Origin: Candidatus Jordarchaeia archaeon | Lineage (GTDB): Archaea; Asgardarchaeota; Jordiarchaeia; Jordiarchaeales; Jordiarchaeaceae | DNA: 64,000 bases | Assembly (NCBI GenBank): GCA_029856435.1 | Contig: JAHQXB010000143.1 | Location: forward strand, 1-64,000 | Reading direction: 5' to 3' | Position numbers and translations under genes: made by a program | In this document: positions 27,862 to 38,384 of the stretch, piece after piece | How the letters are laid out: each line of letters opens with the position of its first letter | Numbering within the stretch: position 1 is the stretch's first letter | Notes under the pieces: generated by a model | Databases searched by the model: none | What the model saw: only the letters and a program-made list of their open reading frames with translations | What the model was told of the DNA's origin: nothing

Positions 27862-30441
27862 TTGGAAGCAATTCCTCGAAGCTACATTTTGGTGTTTGTT
27901 CAAGTGAGAAAAGGTTCCAGCGTAGAGGTTTTGCTTTTGGGTGGAAACCCTAAATTGAAAAGAGTCAAGCCAGAACTCCGCTTATTGGTTGAGTTTTATT
28001 ATCCTAGGGAAAATCTTTTGAGACCCATTCGGGTGAGAATCAAGTCTGGCAGTAGAGAGTCCTTTATTCAGCCAAAAGAGTTTGTGTCTCTTCTGCGTAG
28101 CGCTAGAAGGATCCTCATCGCTTCGGATTTTCCAGAAGAGTTAAAGGTCCAAGTTTTAACTATGTTTAGGGATTTCGGAATTAAGAAGGTAGAGATTTTA
28201 GAAGTTTGTAAGTACTGTCTAGTTGATGGCTTCATAACAGTTCTAAGTGAGGATAACACCTTTTATGCCAGTGGAAACGCCTTGTGTCGAACCTGTGTGA
28301 GGGCAGAGTTGGACAGGGAGCTAGGGTTTAGGGGCACGCACATTTCTGAAGAAATGAAAAAGCAACTTTGGAACATTCTTGATCGGAAAAAAGATTTGGA
28401 AAGTATCATAACCATCCTGTCCCCCAATTTTGATCCCTTCAAGAATGCAGATTTGACACTGTTTGACACCATTGAGGCAGGAGAAAAAACTAAAACTATG
28501 AGTTTAGACGAGTTGCCCATACCCGTAAAATTGGTGCAGGTTCTACTGGATAGCGGCGTCGTCCAACTTATGCCAGTTCAAGTTGCAGCTATAGAGGCTG
28601 GACTATTTGAGGGCGAGAATTTGCTGGTGCTGAGCTCCACTACCAGTGGGAAAACCCTTATAGGTGAGCTGGCAGCTCTGCCTAAAATATTTGAAGGTAA
28701 AAAAATGGTTTATTTGGCTCCCCTAGTGGCTCTAGCCAACCAAAAGTATTTGGAATTCAAAAGGAAGTATGAAAAGCTGGGCGTTAAAACCGCCATTCGG
28801 GTAGGGATGAGTAAAATAGACGTGGGGGAAGAGGAACTGGTAATCATGGATGAAGACATTGCAAACGCTGACATAGTTTCAGCAACATACGAGGCCTTGG
28901 ATTATCTTCTGCGTTCACAGCGTCACCGCGATTTGGGAGACGTAAAAACAATAATTGTGGATGAAATTCAAATGTTGGCTGACGAGGAGAGAGGGCCAGA
29001 GCTTGATGGAATAATGATAAGGCTCAGAAAGCTGTATCCAGAAAGCCAAATGATTTGTCTCTCAGCAACTATTAGTAACCCCGAGGAATTGGCAAAGAGC
29101 CTAAATTTAAAGTTGGTAGTATCAGACAATCGCCCGGTACCCCTAGAGAGACACCTTCTACTTGCTGCAAATTCCAATGAGAAAATCAGATTTCTTGAAA
29201 AATTAATCAAGGGGGAGTACAAACAAATAAGCAAGTTTGGATACAGAGGCCAAACCATAGTTTTCACCTACTCGCGAAGACGAGCTCATAGACTAGCTCA
29301 AATACTCCGAGATAGAGGAATCACTGCTGAGGCTTACCACGCTGGCTTGACCTACCCCCAAAGAAAAAGGATAGAAACAGGCTTTTCAGTGGGAATCATA
29401 GCTGCTGTTGTGGCGACGGCCGCGTTGGGTGCGGGGGTTGATTTTCCCGCCAGCCAAGTGATTTTTGAATCACTGACACAAGGGAAGGAGTGGTTAACAG
29501 TGGCGGACTTTGAGCAGATGGCTGGCAGAGCGGGCAGATACGGAAAGCATGAGAGGGGTAAAGTGGTTGTCATGGTGGAGCCGGGATTAAGGTATAATGC
29601 GGCTCAGGAAGAAACGGAAGATGAGGTGGCTATGAGTCTGCTGAGGGGTGGTATAGAGGAGGTTTATCCCAGTTACAGTTTGGAGCAGTGTGCAGAGCAA
29701 CTATTGGCGAGTATATCTATGAGTGAAAAAACTGCTTTTAGAGATTTGGAGGAGATTTACCAGAAGCTGATTGGCAGAACAGTGGAGCTCGGTAAGATAA
29801 TTGAATACCTTGAAAACAGTGGAATGGTTTTCAGGGATGGAAAAACTTTGGTAGTTTCACCTTTGGGAAGGGCTGCCAGTGTTTCTTTTCTGTCGCCTTC
29901 AGAAGCCGTCTTTGTTGTAGAAAACATTGATAGGGATCCTTTAGAAATTGCTATAAAGTTAGAACCCTTTGAATCAGTTTATCTGTCTTCAAGGCTGCAG
30001 GCGGAGTTGAACAAAGCCTACGGCACAAATTTTCCAACCAGACTCTTTTCCGGGGCAGTATTAGATGTGATGGATGCTTCCAGAACCAGAAAATCCAAAA
30101 AATTGGAGAAATGGGTTCTTGATCTCTTTGCCAAATGGATCCTAGAATTCTTTAACTGCAACTGCAAGGAGAACCCTTTCTGTGATTGTGGCCAAGTGGC
30201 TTTGAGTAAAAAGATTGTAGAGTTAAGGTACCAAGGACTGAAGCTATCAGGTATATCTCAAACATTAAATGAAGAATTTGAACTCTATGCGTATCCAGGA
30301 GATATTTTTCAGTGGCTAAATGGACTAATTCATAATTTGACAGCGGTGAGCAAAATTGCAGAAACATTAAAAAAAGATATTCTTGTCCCAAAAATCCAAG
30401 AAATCATACAAAATGTGGAGAAACCACTCTCCAGCAAATAA
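27862..30441 (+). CDS. Ski2-like DEAD/DEAH helicase with N-terminal DUF5814-type domain
   Basis: SSTTSGKTLIGELA, IVDEIQML, CLSATIS, QMAGRAGRYG; Cys-rich N-domain CKYC...CRTC and internal CNCKENPFCDC. Confidence 0.92.
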   Translation: MEAIPRSYILVFVQVRKGSSVEVLLLGGNPKLKRVKPELRLLVEFYYPRENLLRPIRVRIKSGSRESFIQPKEFVSLLRSARRILIASDFPEELKVQVLTMFRDFGIKKVEILEVCKYCLVDGFITVLSEDNTFYASGNALCRTCVRAELDRELGFRGTHISEEMKKQLWNILDRKKDLESIITILSPNFDPFKNADLTLFDTIEAGEKTKTMSLDELPIPVKLVQVLLDSGVVQLMPVQVAAIEAGLFEGENLLVLSSTTSGKTLIGELAALPKIFEGKKMVYLAPLVALANQKYLEFKRKYEKLGVKTAIRVGMSKIDVGEEELVIMDEDIANADIVSATYEALDYLLRSQRHRDLGDVKTIIVDEIQMLADEERGPELDGIMIRLRKLYPESQMICLSATISNPEELAKSLNLKLVVSDNRPVPLERHLLLAANSNEKIRFLEKLIKGEYKQISKFGYRGQTIVFTYSRRRAHRLAQILRDRGITAEAYHAGLTYPQRKRIETGFSVGIIAAVVATAALGAGVDFPASQVIFESLTQGKEWLTVADFEQMAGRAGRYGKHERGKVVVMVEPGLRYNAAQEETEDEVAMSLLRGGIEEVYPSYSLEQCAEQLLASISMSEKTAFRDLEEIYQKLIGRTVELGKIIEYLENSGMVFRDGKTLVVSPLGRAASVSFLSPSEAVFVVENIDRDPLEIAIKLEPFESVYLSSRLQAELNKAYGTNFPTRLFSGAVLDVMDASRTRKSKKLEKWVLDLFAKWILEFFNCNCKENPFCDCGQVALSKKIVELRYQGLKLSGISQTLNEEFELYAYPGDIFQWLNGLIHNLTAVSKIAETLKKDILVPKIQEIIQNVEKPLSSK

Positions 30442-30464
30442 AGGGGCCTTAAAAGAGCAGGCGA

Positions 30465-31361
30465 GTGTCTGAAAAAGGGTGGGTTGAATTGGCTCTAGAC
30501 TCTAATAGAATAAAGAGGAACAACATCCTTAGGCATGACTTGGAAAGCAAATATTATGATGATATTTTTGATATAAAGACTTCCTATAAGTATGGGAAGG
30601 TACTTTACTCAGAACTAGCTTTTGCGGGAATTGACGCTACCAAAAAAATGTTGGTTTTGGACGCTGCTTGTGGCACTGGCAAAATTGCACTCAACCTCAA
30701 GGCTTATGGATCAAGAGCTAAAGTGGTGGGATGTGACATCAGCTCAGGTATACTGGGGAGGGCTAAGGAGAAGGCTGAGAAAAGTGGATTCTCCAGCGAC
30801 ATCTCTTGGCTTCGTTGCGATTGTGAAGGCCTTCCTTTAAAAAGTGATGTTTTTGATTTGGTGATTTGTTCGTCCTCTTTGCATCATTTCCCGAACTACT
30901 CCTTCTTTTTGAGGGAAGGTAGAAGAATCCTGAAGAAGGGGGGATATTTGGCCATTTTGGAGGAACCTAATCGCCTAGGGATTATGTTAGTTGGAATTTT
31001 TGGTGTTGTATTAACTCAGTTGGGGGAAATTTTTAATCGGAGATCCGGCTCAAGCCTAGACCCCAGAACCAGTGAACGCCTACTAAATATGCATCAAAAC
31101 CCCAAGGCATTAAAGACGGATCCCTACATGTTTACCATAAATGAGTTAATTAGGAGCGGGTACATGGCGGGATTTAGGAAAGTTTTTACTAAGGCTGAAA
31201 CCTTCTTTTCATACTTCATATTCTTCTTTGCGAAGGGGTTACTACCAAAGAAATACTTTGGACGAATATTTGATCAAGCCTATAAAGTTGATAGAAGGCT
31301 CTTTCACCGCTTCATACCCAACAAGTTTAGAGCTACAGCGAATTTGTACTGCCAAAAGTAG
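30465..31361 (+). CDS. class I SAM-dependent methyltransferase
   Basis: VLDAACGTGKIALNL, DLVICSSSLHHFPNY, GRRILKKGGYLAILEEPNR; GTG start. Confidence 0.88.
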   Translation: MSEKGWVELALDSNRIKRNNILRHDLESKYYDDIFDIKTSYKYGKVLYSELAFAGIDATKKMLVLDAACGTGKIALNLKAYGSRAKVVGCDISSGILGRAKEKAEKSGFSSDISWLRCDCEGLPLKSDVFDLVICSSSLHHFPNYSFFLREGRRILKKGGYLAILEEPNRLGIMLVGIFGVVLTQLGEIFNRRSGSSLDPRTSERLLNMHQNPKALKTDPYMFTINELIRSGYMAGFRKVFTKAETFFSYFIFFFAKGLLPKKYFGRIFDQAYKVDRRLFHRFIPNKFRATANLYCQK

Positions 31362-31461
31362 CATACATCTAAATGTAGACGGAGATAGAAAACAATTCTC
31401 AAAATTTGTATTGACAGTTTCTGTGATTATGTTTTAAGAGAATAAAATTTGGGAGTGGGGC

Positions 31462-32265
31462 TTATTCTTCTATGCTTGCTCCACAGTTTGGACAGAAAAC
31501 TGCAAACTGTGGAACTTCAACGCCGCAGTGTGGACAGAACCGGGCCTTCTTCGGCGGTTCCAACTTTATTTCTACCTTTGGTTTTTCTTCCCCTGTGATA
31601 ACCATTTTTTCCTCTTTGGGAGCCTTTCTTTTTATTCCTTTTCCTGCGCTAAGTTCCTTGATCCAAGTGAACATGTTTAGCAGAATTTTGGCGTTGTCAA
31701 ATCTTCTCATGAAAGCCCTAGTGAACAACATTATACTGCTCACAAAAATCATTGTGCCTCTTCCTAATTCCCTAATTGCTATCACTGGAAATGAGCGTAC
31801 ACCCAGCTGGACTCTGGCGATTTGTGTCCATTCAGGAATCAAGTTTGCCCTAAACCATGGAGCATGAATCTTAAATATTCCTGAAGTAATGGGATGCAGA
31901 GTAAAGTCGGTAACAAATTTGGAATTCATTCCTAACCAGTCAATCCCGAGTTCACGGGCAAAAACCGTCTTGTAGATCCTGTCAGCTCGGGAGGGGGTTA
32001 CCAACAGTATTCCACCCTCTTGGACATAGTCCATAACCGCTCGGGTTTCCTCAACCTTCCAATCGTACTCTTTTCGAAATCTTCGGGGACCTATGATGGC
32101 CAAGGCGTCGTATGTTTCCAGCAGTTTGGAGGTTAGCGGCGCAGAGGAGTTTACATAGAGGTCTAAACCCCAGTTCACAATACTATTCTTTATGTCGTTG
32201 TAGATCCTTGCTTTGGTTTCCTCGTTATGGTACTCGTCTAAGAGCATGTTTACTTTGCTCGACAA
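31462..32265 (-). CDS. GIFT/GldG-IFT52-like domain protein with C-terminal double-CxxC zinc ribbon
   Basis: LLDEYHNEE...YDALAIIGPRRF...VMDYVQEGGILLVTP...LHPITSGI...ELGRGTMIFVSSIMLF...LNMFTWI; CPHCGVEVPQFAVFCPNCG. Confidence 0.6.
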   Translation of the reverse strand: MSSKVNMLLDEYHNEETKARIYNDIKNSIVNWGLDLYVNSSAPLTSKLLETYDALAIIGPRRFRKEYDWKVEETRAVMDYVQEGGILLVTPSRADRIYKTVFARELGIDWLGMNSKFVTDFTLHPITSGIFKIHAPWFRANLIPEWTQIARVQLGVRSFPVIAIRELGRGTMIFVSSIMLFTRAFMRRFDNAKILLNMFTWIKELSAGKGIKRKAPKEEKMVITGEEKPKVEIKLEPPKKARFCPHCGVEVPQFAVFCPNCGASIEE

Positions 32266-32378
32266 CCAATTAACCTCCCATATAATATACTGTTTTGTTT
32301 TAGGAGTCTAATTTTTAAATGTATTTCTATGGATATAAATATAGCTTTAATGGCAAATTGGTTTTAATAAACCTTTCT

Positions 32379-33347
32379 TCAATAAACACGCCTCATCTTA
32401 GAGTACAGTTTCGTCCTGAGATTTGTTAGCTCCTCGGCGGTTTTTCCTATATTTCCCATGGGAATTTTAGGTTCCAGCCGCGCTACGAATCTTTTCCAAC
32501 GTTTGGGAATAGGGGTTAAACCGTTTTTCGCCCCGCAAAGACCCCCTGCAATGCAACCTAAAGTGTCAGTATCACCTCCAGAATTTGCAGTTACTAGTAG
32601 GGCTTTTCTAATGTCGCCCTTAAAAACTGAAAAAATTGCGAAGGCTGCTGGCACAGATTCCCATGAGAGCGGCCCGACACCTATTTCCCTATAAAGAGTC
32701 CTCAGTATTTCCCAAGGGTCTGTTTGGTTTCTCACAAGTTCCTCTGCCATTTTTATGCGGAACGCCACACTTTTACCAGATTTGACTCCGAAATTTTCGC
32801 CCAGCTCAGCTCCTTCAAAGGCAGCATCAACTATCTCCTCTACACTGAATCCTTCCACCGCCGCAGAAGCTGCACAAGATACTGCCACAGCCGCTGAAAT
32901 TGCTGGACTACCCCCATGAGTTACCACTGAGGAGGTCACGGTTTTCTCCAAAATCACTTCGGGTTCATAAGGAGTACATAAACCAATAGGAAAGGCACGC
33001 ATAGCAGCTCCATTGGTATTGCCTGTGGTAGAAACAGTTTTAGGATCATTTTGTAGACGCATTATCGAGGCCTTTGTAGATGAACCTAAACGTGGACAAT
33101 CAGCACTTTTTAAAATCGCTTTTACAATACTGTCGTGGGTAACATCTGCTTGGTTTTCTATAAGAGCTTCGGCTATAAGAAAGTTCAGAACGGTGTCATC
33201 GGTTATTTCCAAACTTAAAGGGTCTTTTATAACCCCGAACTTTGACCTTATCTGGTAGGGAGTCATGCCCTCTGTTGCTGCACCCAAACAATCCCCTATG
33301 GTCAATCCCACCAAGCAACCATGTATGCGGTTCAGCGTTTCGGACAT
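32379..33347 (-). CDS. ADP-ribosylglycohydrolase family protein
   Basis: GLTIGDCLGAATEGM, TDDT, NSGGDTDTLGCIAGGLCGA. Confidence 0.93.
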   Translation of the reverse strand: MSETLNRIHGCLVGLTIGDCLGAATEGMTPYQIRSKFGVIKDPLSLEITDDTVLNFLIAEALIENQADVTHDSIVKAILKSADCPRLGSSTKASIMRLQNDPKTVSTTGNTNGAAMRAFPIGLCTPYEPEVILEKTVTSSVVTHGGSPAISAAVAVSCAASAAVEGFSVEEIVDAAFEGAELGENFGVKSGKSVAFRIKMAEELVRNQTDPWEILRTLYREIGVGPLSWESVPAAFAIFSVFKGDIRKALLVTANSGGDTDTLGCIAGGLCGAKNGLTPIPKRWKRFVARLEPKIPMGNIGKTAEELTNLRTKLYSKMRRVY

Positions 33348-33625
33348 AGGATTCCTCCGGAGCCAATCTAGTTTTCTGCGTAAAATATGTACACCACAGT
33401 ATCCAAATGATGCGTAGAGCGTTTTAAAATGCTTTTTGGTAGTATTCCGACACTTGGTTTATACAAGAAAAATTTATTTTCTGCTAAAGACCTTTAATAT
33501 TATACGCTAAACCAGTACAAATCTTTATATTTTTAGCTCTCTACGATGGGGGTTTACATTATATCCCACTTAACGACCGCAATCTCTGATGAAGGTTCAA
33601 GCCAACTGGTCTTTAAGGAGGCCAA

Positions 33626-34120
33626 TTGATGAAGATAGATGAGAAAAAGAAGGTTTCAGGAGCTTTTTGGGTTGATTTGAAAAATTGGATGTGGAAAATT
33701 GAAGTGGATCAGCAGAAAATGAGGGAATACGCGGAAAAGAACGACCCTCTACTTTTACGAGCGGATATAGCTGCCCTCACTGAAATTTATAACATTTCTC
33801 AAATTAACCCTGCATACGCCAGCCATGCAGGGGTGGCTCTAATACAAGACGACCTAGCCGCTCTTCCTCACCGCCTTATTAAGGATAAATCAATAAAAAT
33901 GCTTGCCGCCTACCCCATAATGTTTAAAGGAAACTTTGAGTTCGTATCCGACAAAATTAGGGACCCAATAAGTCAGAAAGAGCGGATTTATGTCAGCGTT
34001 AACATTTTTAAAAACGAGGTAGAAACAGAAGTGGGAAGAGCATACGCAATGTTAGACGAGAATGAAAAAATCATAGGCCTAGCCAAAGAAGAAGATTCCT
34101 TCATAGTAAAAATTATCTAA
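33626..34120 (+). CDS. hypothetical protein
   Basis: 164-aa ORF with upstream GGAGG-like sequence; start may be ATG 33629. Confidence 0.6.
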   Translation: MMKIDEKKKVSGAFWVDLKNWMWKIEVDQQKMREYAEKNDPLLLRADIAALTEIYNISQINPAYASHAGVALIQDDLAALPHRLIKDKSIKMLAAYPIMFKGNFEFVSDKIRDPISQKERIYVSVNIFKNEVETEVGRAYAMLDENEKIIGLAKEEDSFIVKII

Positions 34121-34473
34121 TACTGCCATAAAGTATAATTGATGTTTACCTAAAAATTTGGTTTCCACCGGTTCTATGCGCTTAAAGCAGATGAAGTTTC
34201 TATTTGTCTACAATAATTTTTAAGAAAAAGGCTTCAACATTGTAGAAGGCGAATATACTCCCACACCTAAATCGTCGAAGATTCTGAACGCATGTTGGAT
34301 AAATGTCCCTTACACCTATTGGATTCCGCACTGCTTTTTCTAGGTCGATGTTTAATTTTTCTGTATTTTAAATATTCAGACCCCTCACAGTTAATTCCAC
34401 TTCTTTGAGAAGACGAGTTCTTGGTTCATTTTTGTAAATACTGCCAATCGGGTATTCGAGGAGAGTGAAGGCA

Positions 34474-35208
34474 TTATCCTGCTTTTTTTATTGATTCCCT
34501 TAAACGCTGAAGTACTGCTTTAATATCTTCTTCGGTTCTTCTTTCAGGGTAAGCATCCCCGGAAATGGTTTGAATGGCTTTTCTCGTTTCAACTTCGGCA
34601 GTCTCTACTTTTTTAGGTTGATAAACTACGTTTTGTGAAAGTTGAGCTGATTTTCTATCAATACGTGTTCTTAACTCATCGAAAAAGTTTTCAGCTATGG
34701 GAGCCTCCTTTGAGAGGGGTATGTTATCTGGAGGAGTTGTAGATTGCACTCTTGTTAAGGTCGCAGCTTCAAGCATTTCGGTTCCCGGACCATAACTTTC
34801 AGCTTTGGGAATTGTGGTGGCTGTTTTGGGAACCTCGGGAGAGAGCGGTGCAGCCGGTACTGGAGGGGGCTCCGGCTGTTTTTTAACCATTATTGGTTCA
34901 GCTCTGGTGGCGTCCTCAACAAGTTGTAATGGGACACGTATTCCCCCAGTGGGAGCGGTGCTCCTCACCCCGCCCTTTTCTAAGCTGTTGATTCGGGTAT
35001 CAAGATTTAAAATCTGTTTTTCAATTTTAACCATTCTTTCCTCGAATGAGGATAAGTAGGTCGCTAAAATACTTGAGAGCCTATCTATTCCTAGTTTAAC
35101 CTCTTTTAACACGTCCGACTCTTTGCTGGATTTGGAAGTTTTTGATGCTTGTCCAACTATTGGGGGGTCTAGATTTCCTTCCTTTTTATCTTTACTAAAC
35201 ATTGGCAT
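34474..35208 (-). CDS. hypothetical coiled-coil/low-complexity protein
   Basis: N-term coiled-coil (FEERMVKIEKQILNLDTRINSLE), Pro-rich middle. Confidence 0.55.
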   Translation of the reverse strand: MPMFSKDKKEGNLDPPIVGQASKTSKSSKESDVLKEVKLGIDRLSSILATYLSSFEERMVKIEKQILNLDTRINSLEKGGVRSTAPTGGIRVPLQLVEDATRAEPIMVKKQPEPPPVPAAPLSPEVPKTATTIPKAESYGPGTEMLEAATLTRVQSTTPPDNIPLSKEAPIAENFFDELRTRIDRKSAQLSQNVVYQPKKVETAEVETRKAIQTISGDAYPERRTEEDIKAVLQRLRESIKKAG

Positions 35209-35735
35209 TAGTCGCCACCCTATAATTAACTAGTGCGAGGAGATTGATTAAATTTATGATTTTGACAGTTTTTCGAAATATTTTGTTTTTTTAAGGATAT
35301 TTTTAGAGTTCAAAATATAGAATAATTTGAAGCTTTTATTTTTTAGGGAGGAACGTTTTGGCGCCCGTTTTCGAAGACAGAATACCCAAAATGATGAAAT
35401 CAAAGAGTACACATCTTCTTGCTAGCATTCCTATACTATTATACCTAGGTGGATGAACTCCTGTCTAGGGTGAAATATTCATATTTCTATGTGCAAATTG
35501 AAAAAAACTAACTTGACGATGTTAAATGGATTTGGTTTCCCTAGCTGGCGCTATTGAGTGGTGAAAAAGCCTTTATTCTCTGTGTAAAAAAGAGAAAATC
35601 GGGGAGAAAAAGTTGCAATAAAACAAATTTAACATCGCCAAGCCAAATAAAGTTAAATTTTAACAATCTTAATTAAGAGATAACGTAACAAGTTTAAGCA
35701 TGTTCTAAAACGTTCACGTAATTGGAGGCTTATTC

Positions 35736-36494
35736 ATGGATCTCTCGGTTTCTGAGAAGGAGAGGTACGATAGGCAAATGCGTATTTCTGGATGGGGGGA
35801 AGAGGGCCAGAGAAAATTGAAGCAGGCTAAAGTTGTAGTTATGGGTATAGGTGGTTTGGGTTGTCCAGCGTCTATCTACTTAGCAGCTGCTGGTGTTGGT
35901 AATCTGGTTTTGGTGGACAAGGAGAGCTCTGAGCTTAGTAATTTGAACAGGCAAATTTTACATTGGCAAAAGGATCTGGGTAGACCTAAGGTTATCTCAG
36001 CAAAGGAGAAGATAGAAGAGCTCAACTCTGAAATTAAAGTAGAAGCAATAAAAACAGAGATTAATGAAAAAAATATTGGGGATCTTGTCTCGGGTGCTAC
36101 GGTGATTCTTGACGCTATGGACAATTTCAAAGTTCGCTTTCTAATTAACAGAGTATGCGTTGAAAAGACAATTCCATTTGTTCACGCTGGAATATACGGA
36201 TTTCAGGGTCAAATGACTACAATAGTTCCTGGAAAGGGCCCCTGTTTGAGGTGCATATTCCCACAAAGCCCACCCGAAGCAGAGCGTTTTCCCGTAGCAG
36301 GGGTGACACCAGGCGTGTTGGGAGTTCTGCAAGCTATGGAAGTAATAAAGTTGATTGTAGGCCTAGGTGAACCATTAATAGGTAAAATACTATTCTTTGA
36401 CGGTGAAGATATGACATTCATCACCTGTGAAGTTCCAAGAAATCCTGACTGTACAATCTGTAAAAATTCGTTTAACAAAAACCTAAAAGTTTAA
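35736..36494 (+). CDS. ThiF/MoeB/HesA E1-like adenylyltransferase
   Basis: RYDRQMRISGWGEEGQ, GIGGLGCPASIYLAAAGVG, DNFKVRF, CLRC/CTIC zinc motif. Confidence 0.93.
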   Translation: MDLSVSEKERYDRQMRISGWGEEGQRKLKQAKVVVMGIGGLGCPASIYLAAAGVGNLVLVDKESSELSNLNRQILHWQKDLGRPKVISAKEKIEELNSEIKVEAIKTEINEKNIGDLVSGATVILDAMDNFKVRFLINRVCVEKTIPFVHAGIYGFQGQMTTIVPGKGPCLRCIFPQSPPEAERFPVAGVTPGVLGVLQAMEVIKLIVGLGEPLIGKILFFDGEDMTFITCEVPRNPDCTICKNSFNKNLKV

Positions 36495-36584
36495 TCATAA
36501 ATTGAAGCCAGAAAGCAATACGTCCCGGAAATCGTTCTAAAGGGGGAGGGTTTTCTAATCCCGAATTCAACCAAGCACAATAGG

Positions 36585-37718
36585 CTAATAGTATATTCTT
36601 GCTCTCTTGATTAAAGCTTGGGTCACTATACTCATCCATGTTTTGGGTTGACTTTTCAACCACACCATTTCTGCTTGGGCCGCCAGCTTAGCCTTGTCCT
36701 TTACCTTTTCATAGACAAATTGCCTCTTTATCAGAAGACCTTTGGTAACCATATCCTCAATGAGTTCTTTCCCCCTCCTAGTTCGGATAAAGACAGTTGA
36801 CCAACCAGTAGGAGCGCCCAGCGTGGCCACCGATAAATCTGAGTATTCTGCAGAAAAATCCTTACAGCCTATACACTCCTTCGCCATAGCAGCTTTAAAC
36901 TCATTAAGACTCAAAGGGTGCCTTCTTCCATCTCTGGTCACAATATACATTCCCAAATTGTTAAGGGGAACTTCTTCCTTGAAAACTGCATTGTCAAAAT
37001 CTACAGCAACAATTTCTTCGACGTCAATGCCCTTCTCGACCGCTTGCTTGGTGAAAAGATCGCGACTAAGAATATTCCCACAAGGTATACCAATCAAGTA
37101 AGCTATATGCTCTTGAAACTCTCTATACCTCCCGGCAAGCCTCCGCGCCCCCTCTATGTGGCACGGCAAACCAACTAGAGCCACCCGATCAAAATTAGCC
37201 ACAGCGTTTATGAGCACCGCGTTTGTTGGACAGTGAAAAGGCTTTGTTCCCGAAGCATAAAGAACCTCATTCCTATTCGTAGCAATGGCAGGCGAAGGCC
37301 TCCAAGGCTCATCCTGTCTACGCCCAGCCACAACCGCACAGCCAACGAGTCCCTCTTGCAAAAGGTAGATTAAAATACTGGAAACCACACCACTCTTGGG
37401 CTTAGCTATGTCCCCAAGACTACGGTGAATTGGCTGATACTGGAAGTATGAGTACTGCTTTACATCGCCCATAAGAGATTGCACATGAACAACCTCACTG
37501 AAGGCTCCAAAAATCTCACTTGAATCCACCTCGATGGGGTGCAACCCAATACATATATCTGTACAAACCTTACAATCTATGGGGCACTTACCAACGCAAA
37601 CTATTCGTTTACCCCACTCATCCACTGCAAGCAAATCCTGAGGACAAGCCGAGACACATGTCCCGCACATAACACATTTTCCGGCGCTTATCACCTGGCG
37701 CTCCAGATCCTTATACAA
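36585..37718 (-). CDS. Coenzyme F420 hydrogenase/dehydrogenase beta subunit-like (FrhB family)
   Basis: CVMCGTCVSACP ferredoxin motif, GLPCHIEGARRL, GIPCGNILS, CIGCKDFSAEYSDLSV. Confidence 0.9.
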   Translation of the reverse strand: MYKDLERQVISAGKCVMCGTCVSACPQDLLAVDEWGKRIVCVGKCPIDCKVCTDICIGLHPIEVDSSEIFGAFSEVVHVQSLMGDVKQYSYFQYQPIHRSLGDIAKPKSGVVSSILIYLLQEGLVGCAVVAGRRQDEPWRPSPAIATNRNEVLYASGTKPFHCPTNAVLINAVANFDRVALVGLPCHIEGARRLAGRYREFQEHIAYLIGIPCGNILSRDLFTKQAVEKGIDVEEIVAVDFDNAVFKEEVPLNNLGMYIVTRDGRRHPLSLNEFKAAMAKECIGCKDFSAEYSDLSVATLGAPTGWSTVFIRTRRGKELIEDMVTKGLLIKRQFVYEKVKDKAKLAAQAEMVWLKSQPKTWMSIVTQALIKRARIYY

Positions 37719-37762
37719 CTGTGATCCCCTCAGAAGGTTGTTTAAAAATTGAGTAAAAACAC

Positions 37763-38233
37763 GGGTGTTAAAACTGCTTCCATTTAGAAAGTTTGTTAAC
37801 TTAAGAAACTTCCAACAGTTAACGTTAAAGAAAAACCATTAAATCTATTATTCTTTAAAAACAACCATACATATATATGTGTCGTGCAGCCGACTCCAGC
37901 CAAAGCCCGGAATGCGGGAAGTTCGAAAAAGCCCAAAAGAGGACAGGGACACAACCGGGAACATCCTCCCACCGAAGGCAGGAGAGATGTGCCTGCTTCA
38001 ACCGTTCCCCGGGCGATAGATTCGCGGGATCTTTGCTATGGTTTTTTGCCGTTGTGTTCCCTGATAATTTATGGTTTTATCGGTGTTTTTCCTCGATTTT
38101 TAATATTTCCATCCCGTTCAAGTGGTGAGAAACAGTTTTGAGAAGCGCCAAAAAAAGGCCCAAAAACAAGAGATTTTGCGAATCTATCGCCGGGGCGAAA
38201 GCCCCCATGAAACCGGGGGAGGAAGACCCAAAG
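37763..38233 (+). ncRNA. candidate structured RNA repeat, copy A (interrupted by TIR element)
   Basis: Extensive similarity to 56674-56958 including TATA-like CTTTAAAAAC at ~37853; conserved stems (ACATC...GATGT; CCCCC-ATGAAACC-GGGGG). Confidence 0.45.
38014..38189. mobile_element. 176-bp TIR element (MITE-like) inserted in repeat copy A
   Basis: 14-bp perfect inverted repeats GGCGATAGATTCGC/GCGAATCTATCGCC (38012-38025, 38178-38191); CCGGG duplication; uninterrupted homologous site at ~56910. Confidence 0.75.
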
Positions 38234-38384
38234 TTACGCAAGGTTAACACTGGGGCAGAACGGTTCCTTTCCTACGTTTGCCAGATTGGTTTAGATCCCT
38301 TCGTTAAAGTCCCTATTACTTATAGAATATAATTCTAACTGTTATTAGGACAAGCTTCCTTGAAGTTTTAGTATACATTTTTAT

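Noticed and set aside
33591-33597. C/D-box sRNA candidate (CTGATGA at 33591)
   Set aside because: No properly spaced D/D' boxes; the region looks like the ribosome-binding leader of the 33626 gene.
37877-38332. ORFs 37877-38128, 37884-38141 and 38138-38332 as proteins
   Set aside because: They lie in the two-copy repeat and the nested TIR element; the frames are not conserved in copy B and indels are not multiples of three.
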